Source: Mesorhizobium caraganae
Lineage (GTDB): Bacteria; Pseudomonadota; Alphaproteobacteria; Rhizobiales; Rhizobiaceae
DNA: 64,000 bases
Assembly (NCBI RefSeq): GCF_016836705.1
Contig: NZ_JAFCGY010000015.1
Span: 62,001-126,000 of the forward strand
Direction of reading: 5' to 3'
Shown: positions 17,877 to 27,207 of the stretch, piece by piece
Layout: each line of letters begins with the position of its first letter
Numbering within the stretch: the stretch's first letter is position 1
Notes under the pieces: generated by a model
Seen by the model: only the letters and a program-made list of their open reading frames with translations
Database searches by the model: none
What the model was told of the DNA's origin: nothing
Translations under genes and position numbers: made by a program

Positions 17877-19136
17877 TCAGGCGCGGCCGTGGGAAACCCG
17901 CGAGCGGCGTGCCAGGGAGTCGACGATGACCGCGATCGCCAGAACGGCGCCGGTGATCATGTAACGAAGCGACGACGACAGATCGAGCAAGGTCAGCCCG
18001 CTGGCGATCGACTGGATGACGATGATGCCGAGCAGCGCGGAGTAGGCACTGCCGCGGCCGCCGAACAGGCTGGTGCCGCCGATGACCGCCGCCGCGATGG
18101 CGTTGAGGTTGACGTCGCCGGTGCCGGCCTGCTGGCTGGCCGAGGCCAGCCGCGCCGCCGACAGCACCCCGCCAAGGGCGGCAAACATCGAGCACATGAC
18201 GAAGGCGCTGAGATAGATGGAGCGCACCTTGATGCCGGCGCGGCGCGCCGCTTCTCGGTTGCCGCCGACGGCGGTCATCGAGCGGCCCCATTGGGTGCGG
18301 GTCAGCGCATAGTTCATCGCCACCACCAGGCCGACGAACAGGCCGAACATCCACGGTATGCCGCGCGCCTGGTTGAGATAGCCGACAATCAGCTCGAGCA
18401 GGATGGTCAAGGCGGCGACCCGCACGATGAGGCCGCCGACCGAAGGCGCCGACAAATTCACGGCGCGACGGCGGCTGACGGTGCGCAGGCCGGTGATCAG
18501 CATGACGATGCCGGGAACGGCCGCCAGCGCATAGGACAGCCAATCCGGCATGACCAGCAACTGGCCGAAATTCACCAGGTTCGAGCCATAGGGCAGATTG
18601 ATCGAGCCGGTGGAGCCCAGGATGTAGAGCTGCAAGCCGAGGACCGCGAGCAGGCCGGCCAGCGTCGAGACGAAGCTTGGCATGCCGAGCCGGTTGAACA
18701 GCAAGGCATAGAGTGCGCCGATGAAGCCGCCGACTGCGAGTGCAGCGACAATCGCGAGCGCCACCGGCCAGCCCTGGTTGACCCACAGCGTGCCGACCAT
18801 GGCCGATGCAAAACCGCTGATCGAGCCGACCGACAGGTCGATCTCGCCGACCATCAGCACGCAGACGATGCCGAGCGCGATGACGCCGACGGTCGAACAG
18901 TCGAACAACAAATTGACCAGGTTGCTTGACGAAACGAAGACCGGATTGAGGGCGGTGAACACGCTCCAGATGATGACGAGACCAACGATCACCGGCAGCG
19001 AGCCGAGGTCGCCGGAGCGGACGCGGTCGAAGAAGGCGCTGATCGCGCCACCGACGCCGGCCTGGTGCTTGACGCGCACGTCGCTGCGGTCTAGCGCCGT
19101 TGACGAGGAGATGTCCTGCTTGGGCTCCGCGCTCAT
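17877..19136 (-). CDS. Sugar/polyol ABC transporter permease (RbsC/XylH type)
   Basis: A 419-residue inner-membrane permease of the carbohydrate uptake 2 family. It has about ten hydrophobic helices and the conserved LMVGEIDLSVGSI and NREAARRAGIKV segments, the latter being the loop that contacts the ATPase. ATG 19136 overlaps the ATPase stop in the ATGA arrangement. With the binding protein, ATPase and ribitol enzymes it is predicted to import ribitol or a similar pentitol. Confidence 0.88.
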   Translation of the reverse strand: MSAEPKQDISSSTALDRSDVRVKHQAGVGGAISAFFDRVRSGDLGSLPVIVGLVIIWSVFTALNPVFVSSSNLVNLLFDCSTVGVIALGIVCVLMVGEIDLSVGSISGFASAMVGTLWVNQGWPVALAIVAALAVGGFIGALYALLFNRLGMPSFVSTLAGLLAVLGLQLYILGSTGSINLPYGSNLVNFGQLLVMPDWLSYALAAVPGIVMLITGLRTVSRRRAVNLSAPSVGGLIVRVAALTILLELIVGYLNQARGIPWMFGLFVGLVVAMNYALTRTQWGRSMTAVGGNREAARRAGIKVRSIYLSAFVMCSMFAALGGVLSAARLASASQQAGTGDVNLNAIAAAVIGGTSLFGGRGSAYSALLGIIVIQSIASGLTLLDLSSSLRYMITGAVLAIAVIVDSLARRSRVSHGRA

Positions 19137-19957
19137 GGCCGCTGCTCCTGATTGTGCGCTTGTTCGGCTGCCTTGCGCCGTTCGGCGCGGCGCGACACCG
19201 CATTGTTGGCGGCGCCGGTGATGGCGCTGACCAGTTCCTGGTTGGAGGCGTCGGGTTCGAAGACACCGTTGTTGCGGCCGAGCCTGAGCACGACGATGCG
19301 GTCGGCGACGGCGCGCACGTCCTCCATATTGTGGCTGATCATCAGCACACCGAGGCCGCGCTCGCGCACCCGGTCGATGAGGTTCAGCACCTCCGCCGTC
19401 TGGGCGACGCCGAGCGCGGCGGTCGGCTCATCGAGCAGGATGACCTTGGGGTCGAGCAGCAGCGAGCGGGCAATCGCCACGGTCTGGCGCTGGCCGCCGG
19501 ACAACGAGGCGACCGCCTCGCGCACGCTTGGAATGCGCGCCGACAATTCGTTGAGCAGCGTCCAGGCGCGGATTTCCATCGCCACCTCGTCCAGCCGCAG
19601 CGGGCTGAGCTCCTTGCCGAGAAAAATATTGGCGACGACATCGAGGTTTTCGCACAGCGCCAGATCCTGGAAGACGGTGGCGATGCCGAGCGTCAAGGCA
19701 GCGCTCGGGTCGGGCATGGTCACTTGCTTGCCGCGGAAATTGATGGTGCCCGACGTCGGCTGGTGGACGCCGGCGAGGATCTTGACCAGCGTCGACTTGC
19801 CGGCGCCATTGTCGCCGACCAGCGCCACCACCTCGCCGGCATGAACGTCGAGATCGATATCGGTGAGCGCCGAAACGGCGCCGAAATTCTTCGAAATGCC
19901 GCGCAGGCTGAGCACCAGCTCGCCTGCCGAAACCGGTCCGTCAAAGATGTCAGACAT
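19133..19957 (-). CDS. Sugar/polyol ABC transporter ATP-binding protein (single domain)
   Basis: A 274-residue ATPase. Walker A is GDNGAGKST at 48-56, the signature is LSGGQRQ at 152-158 and Walker B is KVILLDEP near 171-178. RbsA/XylG-type ATPases usually have two fused ATPase domains of about 500 residues. This one has a single domain, as FrcA-type rhizobial transporters do, so it must act as a homodimer. I chose ATG 19957, preceded by GGAAAGG, over a start at 19987. Confidence 0.88.
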   Translation of the reverse strand: MSDIFDGPVSAGELVLSLRGISKNFGAVSALTDIDLDVHAGEVVALVGDNGAGKSTLVKILAGVHQPTSGTINFRGKQVTMPDPSAALTLGIATVFQDLALCENLDVVANIFLGKELSPLRLDEVAMEIRAWTLLNELSARIPSVREAVASLSGGQRQTVAIARSLLLDPKVILLDEPTAALGVAQTAEVLNLIDRVRERGLGVLMISHNMEDVRAVADRIVVLRLGRNNGVFEPDASNQELVSAITGAANNAVSRRAERRKAAEQAHNQEQRP

Positions 19958-20049
19958 AGTGGCAAACCTTTCCGGATGACCGGTCAAGAGTGGCTGCGGA
20001 CTTCCGGCCGCCGCAAAGGCAGCCGGAAGTCAGGATCAGGATAATCGGA

Positions 20050-21108
20050 TCAGTTGGTGATGCCGAGCTTCTTGCAGCCTTCGGCATAGCGGTCGACGCA
20101 GAGCTCTTCGGCGGTGTTGATCTTCTTGTCGATGATCTCGGCCTTGAGGTTTTCCTGCGTCACCACCGCCGGCGTGAACAGCTGCGAAGGGGTGTCGTAG
20201 AGGGTCATTTCGGCTTTCGGCGTCTCGCCCGACAGAAGCTGGACGGCGACGTTGGCGGCAGCTGCGGCCACGATCTCGCTGGGCTTGGAGATGGTGTTGT
20301 ACTGATCGCCGGCGATGATCAGCTGCAGTGCGGCAATCGTCGCGTCATTGCCGGTGACCGGGGGCACCGGATCGACACCGGCCGCCTTGAAGGCGGCGAT
20401 GGCGCCGCCACCGGTGCCGTCATTGGCGGCGACAACGCCGACGATCTGGGTGGAGAAGCGGGTGATCTGGCCGCTTGCCCATTGCTGCGCCTTCGGCGGC
20501 GCCCATTCCGGCGTGTCGTATTCGGCAAGGATCTTGTAGCCGCTGTTGTCGAGGCTCGAGTGAATGCCCTTCTTGATCAGGCCGGCGGCCGCGTCGGTCG
20601 GCGAACCGTTGATCTGCAGCAGGCCGCCGCTGGCCGGATCGACCTTCAGCGCCTTGAGGTGTTCTACCAGCGAGTCGGCGATGGCCTTGCCGATGCCTTC
20701 ATTGTTGAACGAGACATAGAAGTCGGCCGGTGCCGTCGGGATCGGCCGGTCATAGGCAATGACCTTGACGCCCTGGCTCTGCGCCAGCTTGACCAGCGAG
20801 GCAGCAGCGGTCGAGTCGACCGGGTCGAGCACGATCGCCTTGGCGCCCTGCGAGATCACCGAGTTGAACTGCTGCTGCTGGCGTGAGGCGTCGGCATCGG
20901 CGTTCTGGTAGATCACCTTGCAGCCGGGGCAGAGCTTTTTCATCTCGGCGGCAAAGCCGGGATAGTCGTGCTGCTCGTAGCGCGTCGAGGCCTGGTCGGG
21001 CATCAGGAAGGCGACCGTGGCATCGGTGACAGGGGCGGCGAAGGCGGCGGTGCCGCTGAGGAGAGAAAGCGTGAGCGCAATGGCTCCCGTCGAAGCAAAT
21101 CTGGTCAT
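20050..21108 (-). CDS. Periplasmic sugar/polyol-binding protein (RbsB/XylF type)
   Basis: A 352-residue binding protein with a signal peptide (about 1-24, ending AFAA). The mature protein is a type I periplasmic-binding fold with VAFLMPDQASTRYE, QGAKAIVLDPVDS and VAANDGTGGGAIAAFKAAG, the XylF-like sugar-pocket segments. It is the first gene of the ribitol operon, transcribed binding protein, ATPase, permease, dehydrogenase, kinase. GGAG precedes the ATG. Ribitol is the likely ligand by context; D-ribulose or another pentitol remains possible. Confidence 0.85.
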   Translation of the reverse strand: MTRFASTGAIALTLSLLSGTAAFAAPVTDATVAFLMPDQASTRYEQHDYPGFAAEMKKLCPGCKVIYQNADADASRQQQQFNSVISQGAKAIVLDPVDSTAAASLVKLAQSQGVKVIAYDRPIPTAPADFYVSFNNEGIGKAIADSLVEHLKALKVDPASGGLLQINGSPTDAAAGLIKKGIHSSLDNSGYKILAEYDTPEWAPPKAQQWASGQITRFSTQIVGVVAANDGTGGGAIAAFKAAGVDPVPPVTGNDATIAALQLIIAGDQYNTISKPSEIVAAAAANVAVQLLSGETPKAEMTLYDTPSQLFTPAVVTQENLKAEIIDKKINTAEELCVDRYAEGCKKLGITN

Positions 21109-21338
21109 TCTGATATCTCCGTTTCAATTGTTTCACGAAGCCCTGTCACCACATGGTGCGCCGGGCCTTGACTGCAAGTCGAACTGTTGCGAGGAACGAC
21201 GACGCACTTGATCTGTGCTGCGCATCCTCTTGATATCGCTGGATTTCAGGACAAGCAATCTCCAGCACGGGGCACCTCCAACGCACGCCCCGCGTCCTTT
21301 CTTCCCAAAATGTCTAAAGCTCCTCCCGGTCCTCCCTG

Positions 21339-22223
21339 TTAGGCGGCAATCTCCGCACTGATGTTTTCCGCCAGCAAGGCCCTGAAGCGCGAAGGCGACA
21401 TGCCTTTCTGCGTCAGGAACTGGCGGTTGAAATTCGAGATGTTGTTGTAGCCGGCGGCGTAGCAGATCTCGGTGATCGGCATGTCGGCCTCGCTCATCAG
21501 CAACTGACAGGCGAGGTTGATGCGCAGCCGGTTGACATATTGCACCAGCGCCATGCCGGTGTGGCGACGGAAGCTGCGCGAAAACGCGCTCGGGCTGCGC
21601 CCGGCAATCGCCGCCAGATCGCTCTCGCTGAACGGCTCGGTCAGATTGGCATTGATATAGGCAAGCGCCTTGTTGACGCCGGCCGACATGAAGCCGGAGG
21701 GATCGGGCAGATAGCTGGCGCTGGTCAGCGTCCGCACATCGGCGGCGCGGCTCAAGATGTCGATGAGCTCCATGAACAACGCGATTCGGCGCACGCCTTG
21801 CGCTTCGACCAGTTCGGCCAGCACAGGTGCGGCAAGCTTAGCAGTGGCAGTGGAGAACAAAGCGCCGCGGCGGCTGAGCTCGAGGATGGGCGCGCAGCCG
21901 GCAAGCTCCGGCAGCGCCGTCGTGGCATCGGCAATGAACTCCTGCGAGAATTGCACGACGCGGCCGCGCAGCGGCACGCTGGTGCCAGGCGGAACATCGC
22001 TGACCCAATTGTGCGGCAGGTTCGGACCGGTGAGCACGAGGTTGCCGGGCTCGAACTCGCCGATGAAGTCGCCGACGAAATAGCGGCCTGACGTCGCGAC
22101 GACATGATGGATTTCGTATTCGGGATGGAAGTGCCAGCGCACGGTGTGGAAGGGGTAACCGTGGGCCCAGGCCTTGAACGACTCGCCACGTCTGATCTGG
22201 ACGACTTCCAAGTCCGGATTCAT
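21339..22223 (-). CDS. AraC-family regulator of the ribitol locus
   Basis: A 294-residue activator. An N-terminal cupin-like sensor domain has histidines at the sugar-pocket position (WHFHPEYEIHH). Two C-terminal AraC helix-turn-helix motifs follow at about 200-290 (SDLAAIAGRSPSAFSRSFRRH, then ITEICYAAGYNNISNFNRQF in consecutive halves). ATG 22223 with GGGAGGA seven bases upstream is preferred over an upstream start. It lies head-to-tail with the ribitol operon, 230 bases upstream of the binding protein gene, and probably activates it when the pentitol is present. Confidence 0.88.
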   Translation of the reverse strand: MNPDLEVVQIRRGESFKAWAHGYPFHTVRWHFHPEYEIHHVVATSGRYFVGDFIGEFEPGNLVLTGPNLPHNWVSDVPPGTSVPLRGRVVQFSQEFIADATTALPELAGCAPILELSRRGALFSTATAKLAAPVLAELVEAQGVRRIALFMELIDILSRAADVRTLTSASYLPDPSGFMSAGVNKALAYINANLTEPFSESDLAAIAGRSPSAFSRSFRRHTGMALVQYVNRLRINLACQLLMSEADMPITEICYAAGYNNISNFNRQFLTQKGMSPSRFRALLAENISAEIAA

Positions 22224-22531
22224 GTCAGTTCCTCCCGGCGCCGGTCCGGTCATGCGACCAGTTGCAGTGCCCTCTCCCGCAGGCCGCGTTTGCCGCTCTC
22301 TGCAGTGATCAAAGCTTAGGCGGCAATCCTTGCCGCCGCCACCACGGTGTGTCCACCTGACTGATACTTTTTTGACATTTTTGTGGTCAGGGCGATACGT
22401 TTGCGAGTACGCGGGAGAGATCAGGCCCCGCTTGCGAGACGGTGACTACGCAAACGTGTCGCCGACAGCGAGGGCTGGTCGCTCGATTTCGGCTTGGTCA
22501 TACTGATGGTGTTCAAAGGGAGCGGAGCGGT
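22224..22531. promoter_or_regulatory. Divergent intergenic region between the AraC regulator and maleylacetate reductase
   Basis: About 308 bases without a gene. A promoter-like TTGACA lies at 22372-22377 with GATACG 16 bases later, reading toward 22532. It is bracketed by CTGAC and GTCAG arms, an inverted repeat that could bind a regulator. Nothing else is recognisable. Confidence 0.4.
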
Positions 22532-23593
22532 ATGGCAAGGACGTTCACCTATTCCGGCAGCCCGGCGCATATCGTCTTCGGCAATGGCGCGTCCTCCGAG
22601 GTCGGCATCTGGATCGAAAAGCTCGGCTGCAAGCGCGCGCTGGTGCTGTCAACGCCGCATCGGGCTGCCGATGGCGAGGCGCTTGCCAAGTCGCTCGGCG
22701 CGCTGGCGGCGGGCACCTTTTCGGACGCCGCCATGCACACGCCGGTCGATGTGACCGAAGCGGCGATGTCGAAGGCACAGGAGGTCAAGGCCGACTGCGT
22801 CGTCGCACTCGGCGGTGGCTCGACCACCGGACTCGGCAAGGCGATCGCCTGGCGTACCGACCTGCCGCAGATCGTCATCCCGACCACCTATGCCGGCTCG
22901 GAGGTGACGCCGATCCTCGGCCAGACCGAGAATGGCGAAAAGACCACAATGCGTGACGCAAAGATCCTGCCGGAAGTGGTGATCTACGATCCGGAATTGA
23001 CCACCGGACTACCGGCGGCGATGAGCGTCACCTCCGGCCTCAACGCCATGGCGCATGCGGCGGAAGCGCTCTACGCGCAGGACCGCAATCCGATCTCCAC
23101 CTTGATGGCGACCGAAGGGCTGCGCGCGCTGAAGACGGCGCTCCCGGTCTTGGTCAAGGAGCCTAGAAATCTCGACGCACGTGGCGACGCGCTCTATGGC
23201 GCATGGCTGTGCGGCACGGTGCTTGGCACCGTTGGCATGGCGCTGCATCACAAGATCTGCCACACGCTGGGCGGCTCCTTCGACATGCCGCATGCCGAGA
23301 CCCATGCGGTGATGCTGCCGCACACGATCGGCTTCAACGCTGTTGCCGTGCCAGACCTGCTAAAGCCAGTCGCCGACATTTTTGGCCGCAGCGCCGGTGG
23401 CGGCCTGCATGATTTCGCGAAGTCCGTCGGCGCGCCCCTGACATTGAAAGAACTCGGCCTCAAGCAGACCGATCTCGACCGCGCCGCCGAGATCGCGACC
23501 AGGAACCCATACTGGAATCCGCGGCCTTTCGACCGCGCCGCAATCCGCGCTCTTTTGCAGGACGCGTGGGAGGGAAGGCGTCCGCAAAACTGA
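22532..23593 (+). CDS. Iron-containing alcohol dehydrogenase, maleylacetate reductase type
   Basis: A 353-residue group III alcohol dehydrogenase. The NAD-binding loop is ALGGGSTTGLGKA near 92, and IPTTYAGSEVTPILGQTENGEK occurs in two parts near 118-135. Metal-site residues fall in GLNAMAHAAEAL and in HHKICHTLGG. These stretches are typical of maleylacetate reductases, which reduce maleylacetate to 3-oxoadipate at the end of chlorocatechol, hydroxyquinol and resorcinol pathways. No ring-cleavage dioxygenase is adjacent, so the pathway link is open. ATG 22532 follows AAAGGGAGCGGAGCGG. Confidence 0.85.
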   Translation: MARTFTYSGSPAHIVFGNGASSEVGIWIEKLGCKRALVLSTPHRAADGEALAKSLGALAAGTFSDAAMHTPVDVTEAAMSKAQEVKADCVVALGGGSTTGLGKAIAWRTDLPQIVIPTTYAGSEVTPILGQTENGEKTTMRDAKILPEVVIYDPELTTGLPAAMSVTSGLNAMAHAAEALYAQDRNPISTLMATEGLRALKTALPVLVKEPRNLDARGDALYGAWLCGTVLGTVGMALHHKICHTLGGSFDMPHAETHAVMLPHTIGFNAVAVPDLLKPVADIFGRSAGGGLHDFAKSVGAPLTLKELGLKQTDLDRAAEIATRNPYWNPRPFDRAAIRALLQDAWEGRRPQN

Positions 23594-23700
23594 CGGCAAC
23601 AAGGAACTTACCAGCCGCGAATTCATCAGGAATACCGCCGCGACCGGCGTGCTCGCGGCCTCGCGGTGCCGGCGATCGCCCTGCCCTTTCACACATCGCC
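23594..23700 (+). pseudogene. Remnant of a gene with a twin-arginine-like signal peptide
   Basis: Just after the reductase stop the frame reads ELTSREFIRNTAATGVLAAS, which looks like the start of an oxidoreductase Tat signal (S/R-R-x-F-I-x-N-T-A-A-T-G). One base later the frame shifts to VPAIALPFHTSPAG and then degrades. There is no start codon and no mature domain. It is probably a decayed former neighbour in the operon. Confidence is limited because the stretch is short. Confidence 0.4.
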
Positions 23701-23814
23701 GGCAGGGCATGAGCGGCCCCGCCAGATCGGCGCGGGCCGCTCACGCTTTTGTGCGCGCGAAAAAGTGCTCCGCTGAAAAAGCCCATTGACATCGGCCGTA
23801 TTTTTGACGCAAAC

Positions 23815-23842
23815 GTTATATTGTTACTGTTATACAGTTACA
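23815..23842 (+). promoter_or_regulatory. Putative Zur/Fur-family operator of the metal transporter operon
   Basis: Two adjacent 14-base direct repeats, GTTATATTGTTACT and GTTATACAGTTACA, contain the perfect inverted repeat ACTGT-TAT-ACAGT at 23826-23838. The site overlaps the likely -10 of a promoter with TTGACG at 23804. A metal-dependent repressor of the Fur family is the natural candidate for such a site before a metal ABC operon; which one cannot be decided. Confidence 0.5.
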
Positions 23843-23892
23843 CGGCGCCGCCTCTCCGGCGACGTGCCTTCCAGACTGCAAGGAGACCAAGG

Positions 23893-24774
23893 ATGCGCCC
23901 CATTCCCTTTCTCGCCGCGCTGCTGGTTGCGGTGCCGCTTTTGACCGGCACGGCCGCCCGCGCTGAAGACAAATTGACCATCGTGGCGGCCGAGAATTTC
24001 TATGGCGACCTCGCCCGGCAGATCGGCGGCAGCAATGTCACGGTCACCAGCATCCTGGCCAGTCCCGATGACGATCCGCATCTGTTCGAGACCAGCCCGT
24101 CGACGGCGCGCATCATCGCCGACGCCAAGATCATCATCTACAACGGCGCCGACTACGATCCGTGGATGGACAAGCTGCTGTCAGCCTCGACCAGCAAAGA
24201 CCGCACGACCATCGTTGCCGCCGACCTGATCGGCAAGAAGTCGGGCGACAATCCGCATCTGTGGTATGACCCGGCGACGCTGCCGGCCATCGCCAAGGCG
24301 CTGAGCGCCGATCTTGCCAAGCGCGATCCGACCAATGCCGTGCATTACGAGGCGAACCTGAAGGCCTTCCAGACCTCGCTCCAGGCCATTGACAAGGAAA
24401 TCGCTGACGTCAAGAAGACCTATGCCGGCACCGAGGTGACCGCCACCGAGCCGGTGTTCGGCTACATGGCGGAAGCGCTCGGCCTCAAAATGCTGAACTA
24501 TGATTTCCAGGTGGCCCTGATGAACGACGCGGAGCCGAGCGCCACCCAGGTGGCGACGTTCGAGAACAGCCTGAAGGACGGCTCGGCCAAGATCCTGTTC
24601 TACAATTCGCAGGTGACCGACGAGGCAACGACAAGGTTGCTCGACATCGCAAAACAGAACAAGGTCACCGTCATCGGCGTCACCGAGACGGAACCGGCGG
24701 GACAGACGATCCAGACCTGGTTCGGCGGCCAGATCGACGCCGTCCAGGAGGCGCTCGCAGCCCGCACGCAATGA
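23893..24774 (+). CDS. Mn/Zn-type metal ABC transporter binding protein
   Basis: A 293-residue cluster A-I binding protein with a signal peptide (1-24). Probable metal ligands are His63 (DPHLFE), His122 (NPHLWYDP) and Glu186 (TEPVFGY). Glu at the third position is typical of manganese binders such as PsaA, while zinc binders usually have His there. There is no His-rich loop. The reading frame is open upstream to 23749, but ATG 23893 follows AAGGAGACCAAGG and begins the signal peptide. It heads a three-gene operon; a Fur-type operator lies upstream. Confidence 0.85.
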   Translation: MRPIPFLAALLVAVPLLTGTAARAEDKLTIVAAENFYGDLARQIGGSNVTVTSILASPDDDPHLFETSPSTARIIADAKIIIYNGADYDPWMDKLLSASTSKDRTTIVAADLIGKKSGDNPHLWYDPATLPAIAKALSADLAKRDPTNAVHYEANLKAFQTSLQAIDKEIADVKKTYAGTEVTATEPVFGYMAEALGLKMLNYDFQVALMNDAEPSATQVATFENSLKDGSAKILFYNSQVTDEATTRLLDIAKQNKVTVIGVTETEPAGQTIQTWFGGQIDAVQEALAARTQ

Positions 24775-24820
24775 ATGTGACTGCCAATGAACGTGACTGC
24801 CAATAAACGTGACTGAATGA
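24775..24820. repeat. Tandem 16-base repeat across the binding-protein/ATPase junction
   Basis: ATGTGACTGCCAATGA is followed directly by ACGTGACTGCCAATAA and a shortened third copy ACGTGACTGAATGA. The third copy contains the ATPase start codon at 24817. It looks like local slippage duplication of a short intergenic linker. Confidence 0.8.
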
Positions 24821-25611
24821 ACGCAATTGAATTCGACAAGGTCACCCTGACCTATGGGGGACGCCGGGTTTTATCCGACGTCTCCTTTTCGATTCCGCAA
24901 GGCGCCTTTATCGGCCTGCTCGGCGCCAATGGCGCCGGCAAGACGACGATGCTGCGCGCCATACTCGGCCTGATCAAGCCGGCCGGCGGCGCCATCTCGG
25001 TGCTCGGCAAACCGCCAACGCGCGGCAATGCCGCAATCGGCTATATGCCGCAGGCGCGGCGCGCGCTGAGCGATGTCGGTATCAGCGGCCTCGACTTTGT
25101 GCTGAGTGCTGTCGGCGGGCATCGCTGGGGCTGGCCGGTCCCGTCCAGCGCCGAGAAAGAAGCCGCGTGGAAGGCGCTGCAAGCAATCGGCGCCACCGAT
25201 CTCGCGCGGCGGCCGCTGGGCGAACTTTCCGGCGGCGAGCGCCAGCGCATCCTGATCGCGCAATCGCTGATCGGCGATCCGCAACTGCTTCTGCTCGACG
25301 AGCCGCTGATCAGCCTCGACGCGGCGCATCAGCGCGCGATCATCGATCTGGTGCACGAGATCGGCGAACGGCTGGGCATAGCGGTGCTGTTCTGCTCGCA
25401 CGAGATCAACCCGCTGCTGCGCGCCGTCGACCGCGTGCTCTATCTCGGCAATGGCAAGGCCGCGATCGGCTCCGTCGACGAGGTCATCAGCGGACCGGTG
25501 CTGTCGAAGCTCTACGGTACCCACATCAATGTGGTGCGCGTCGCCGGCCGCATCTTCGTCATGGCCGACGATGTCGAACTGGAAAGCGGGGCGCATGTCC
25601 ACGATCTTTGA
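24817..25611 (+). CDS. Metal ABC transporter ATP-binding protein
   Basis: A 264-residue ATPase of the metal uptake family. Walker A is GANGAGKTT near 39, the signature is LSGGERQR near 137 and Walker B is LLLLDEP near 157. The start lies in a tandem-repeat linker without a good ribosome site, so translation probably depends on coupling to the binding protein gene. It overlaps the permease gene by 17 bases. Confidence 0.88.
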   Translation: MNAIEFDKVTLTYGGRRVLSDVSFSIPQGAFIGLLGANGAGKTTMLRAILGLIKPAGGAISVLGKPPTRGNAAIGYMPQARRALSDVGISGLDFVLSAVGGHRWGWPVPSSAEKEAAWKALQAIGATDLARRPLGELSGGERQRILIAQSLIGDPQLLLLDEPLISLDAAHQRAIIDLVHEIGERLGIAVLFCSHEINPLLRAVDRVLYLGNGKAAIGSVDEVISGPVLSKLYGTHINVVRVAGRIFVMADDVELESGAHVHDL

Positions 25612-26425
25612 CTATGAATTCATGCGCAACGCCTTCTATGCCTGCACCATTGTCGGCATCGTTTCGGGCGCAGTCGGCTATTTCCTCGTGCTCAGGGGCC
25701 AGACCTTCGCCGGCCATGCGCTCTCCCATGTCGGCTTTCCCGGCGCCACCGGTGCCGGCCTGATCGGGCTGTCGCCGTTTCTGGGTCTCACCGTGTTCAC
25801 GATCGCTGCCGGCATCGGTATCGGACTGCTTGGCGAACGCGCGCATCGCGACGTCGCCATCGGCATCGTTTTGACGCTGTCGCTGGGTCTCGGCTTGCTG
25901 TTTCTGCATTTCTACACCGCCTTCGCCTCGCAGGCGACCAACGTGCTGTTCGGCAATGTGCTGGGCATCAGCCTGCGCACCGTCATCGTGCTGGCGGTGC
26001 TGGCGGTGGCAATCCTCGCCGCTTTGGTGCTGATCGCCCGGCCGCTGCTGTTCGCCAGCCTGCAGCCGGAACTCGCCGAAGCGCGCGGCGTGCCGATCAC
26101 CCTGGTATCGACCCTGTTCATGGTGCTGGTCGCCGTCGCCACCTCCGAGGCGGTGCAGATCGTCGGTGTGCTGCTGGTCTTCGCGCTGATGGTGGCGCCC
26201 GCCGCCACCGCGCTCAGGCTGACCAGCGGCGTCGCCGCCGGCGTGCTGGCCTCGATCGCGCTTGCCGTCGTCATCGCGTGGATCAGCCTGTCGCTCGCCT
26301 TCCTGACCGACTGGCCGACCAGCTTCTGGATCACGGCGCTGGGCGCTGCCGCCTATGTCATCAGCGGCATGGCGCGGCGCTCGGCGTCCGCACCGGAGGC
26401 GCGATTGGCCGAAGGCAATCCCTGA
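25595..26425 (+). CDS. Metal ABC transporter permease
   Basis: A 276-residue ABC-3 family permease with about eight membrane helices. FAGHALSHVGFPGATGAGLIG near residue 45 in two adjoining parts is the conserved cytoplasmic loop of Mn/Zn permeases. LLVFALMVAPAATAL is the conserved late helix. It completes the binding protein-ATPase-permease set. Start 25595 overlaps the ATPase end. No terminator is visible downstream. Confidence 0.88.
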   Translation: MSTIFDYEFMRNAFYACTIVGIVSGAVGYFLVLRGQTFAGHALSHVGFPGATGAGLIGLSPFLGLTVFTIAAGIGIGLLGERAHRDVAIGIVLTLSLGLGLLFLHFYTAFASQATNVLFGNVLGISLRTVIVLAVLAVAILAALVLIARPLLFASLQPELAEARGVPITLVSTLFMVLVAVATSEAVQIVGVLLVFALMVAPAATALRLTSGVAAGVLASIALAVVIAWISLSLAFLTDWPTSFWITALGAAAYVISGMARRSASAPEARLAEGNP

Positions 26426-27207
26426 TTGCAATGCCGGGCGGCGGATCGGCCAGACCGGCTAGTAAAGCCCAAAACGGACGTTGGGGAATTACACCCAAAA
26501 AAAGTCAGGTTGAAAACCAGCCTCCTGAAACGTTTCAGCCGGGAAAGGCAAATCGATTCAAGCGCCTAGATCGCGACGGAAGTGACGCCGCGGCGCCACT
26601 CCGGAGCCACGGGAAAGCCCGGAAAAACGCCACTTACAACGATTTTTGCCTGACAGACGGCCCCTGGGCAGTTGGCCGGAAAGCCAGCCGGGAGGCACAA
26701 AATCGACCTCCCGGCATCCCTCTGGGCGGGCGTTGACAGACCGCGGGGGTGCATGCGTATACCAAGCCATGGGTCACGCCATGGCCGTGGCGGTTGAGAC
26801 GGGGCTGGGGGGTTTCGTTACAACAGCATTGACGGCCCGGCGCCGGACGGGCGGCATGCACTCTCGGAGTGCGCCGCTCGCTCTTGGCTAACCATCGCAA
26901 GGTCGCCGGCAGCGGTGCGGCGATCCTGACAGGCGACCTCATCGACAAGGCACCGCCGAACGCCATCGTCTCAGCTTTCCGATCCGCATCGGTTCGAAGC
27001 GAACGAGGTGACGCCCCCTTAACCGATATTCGCTTTGCTACGTCCTCCTCTTCCCGACGGGATGAGGGGGACGCTGGCGACTGCGCAAGGAAATCACAAC
27101 ATCGCGTCGGCACCGGCCGGATCGATTCAATTCGCGACTCCTGCCTGGCAATGGTGTAAGAGAAGAGGTTGAGCGGAGGCGGTGCGCCTCCAGATCGGCT
27201 TTGAGCC
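26426..27207. other. Gene-poor interval with a promoter-like site and a hairpin
   Basis: No convincing coding sequence in 780 bases. A promoter-like TTGACA at 26733-26738 with GTATAC 18 bases on lies before ATG 26769, which opens only a 40-codon frame of non-protein-like composition. A hairpin with arms GCACTC and GAGTGC and outer CGGC/GCCG is near 26854-26876. A short untranslated RNA from about 26770 to 26880 is possible. The remainder shows nothing recognisable. Confidence 0.35.

Noticed and set aside
26769..26891. 40-codon frame after a promoter-like site
   Set aside because: No ribosome site and non-protein-like composition; a short RNA is more likely, if anything.
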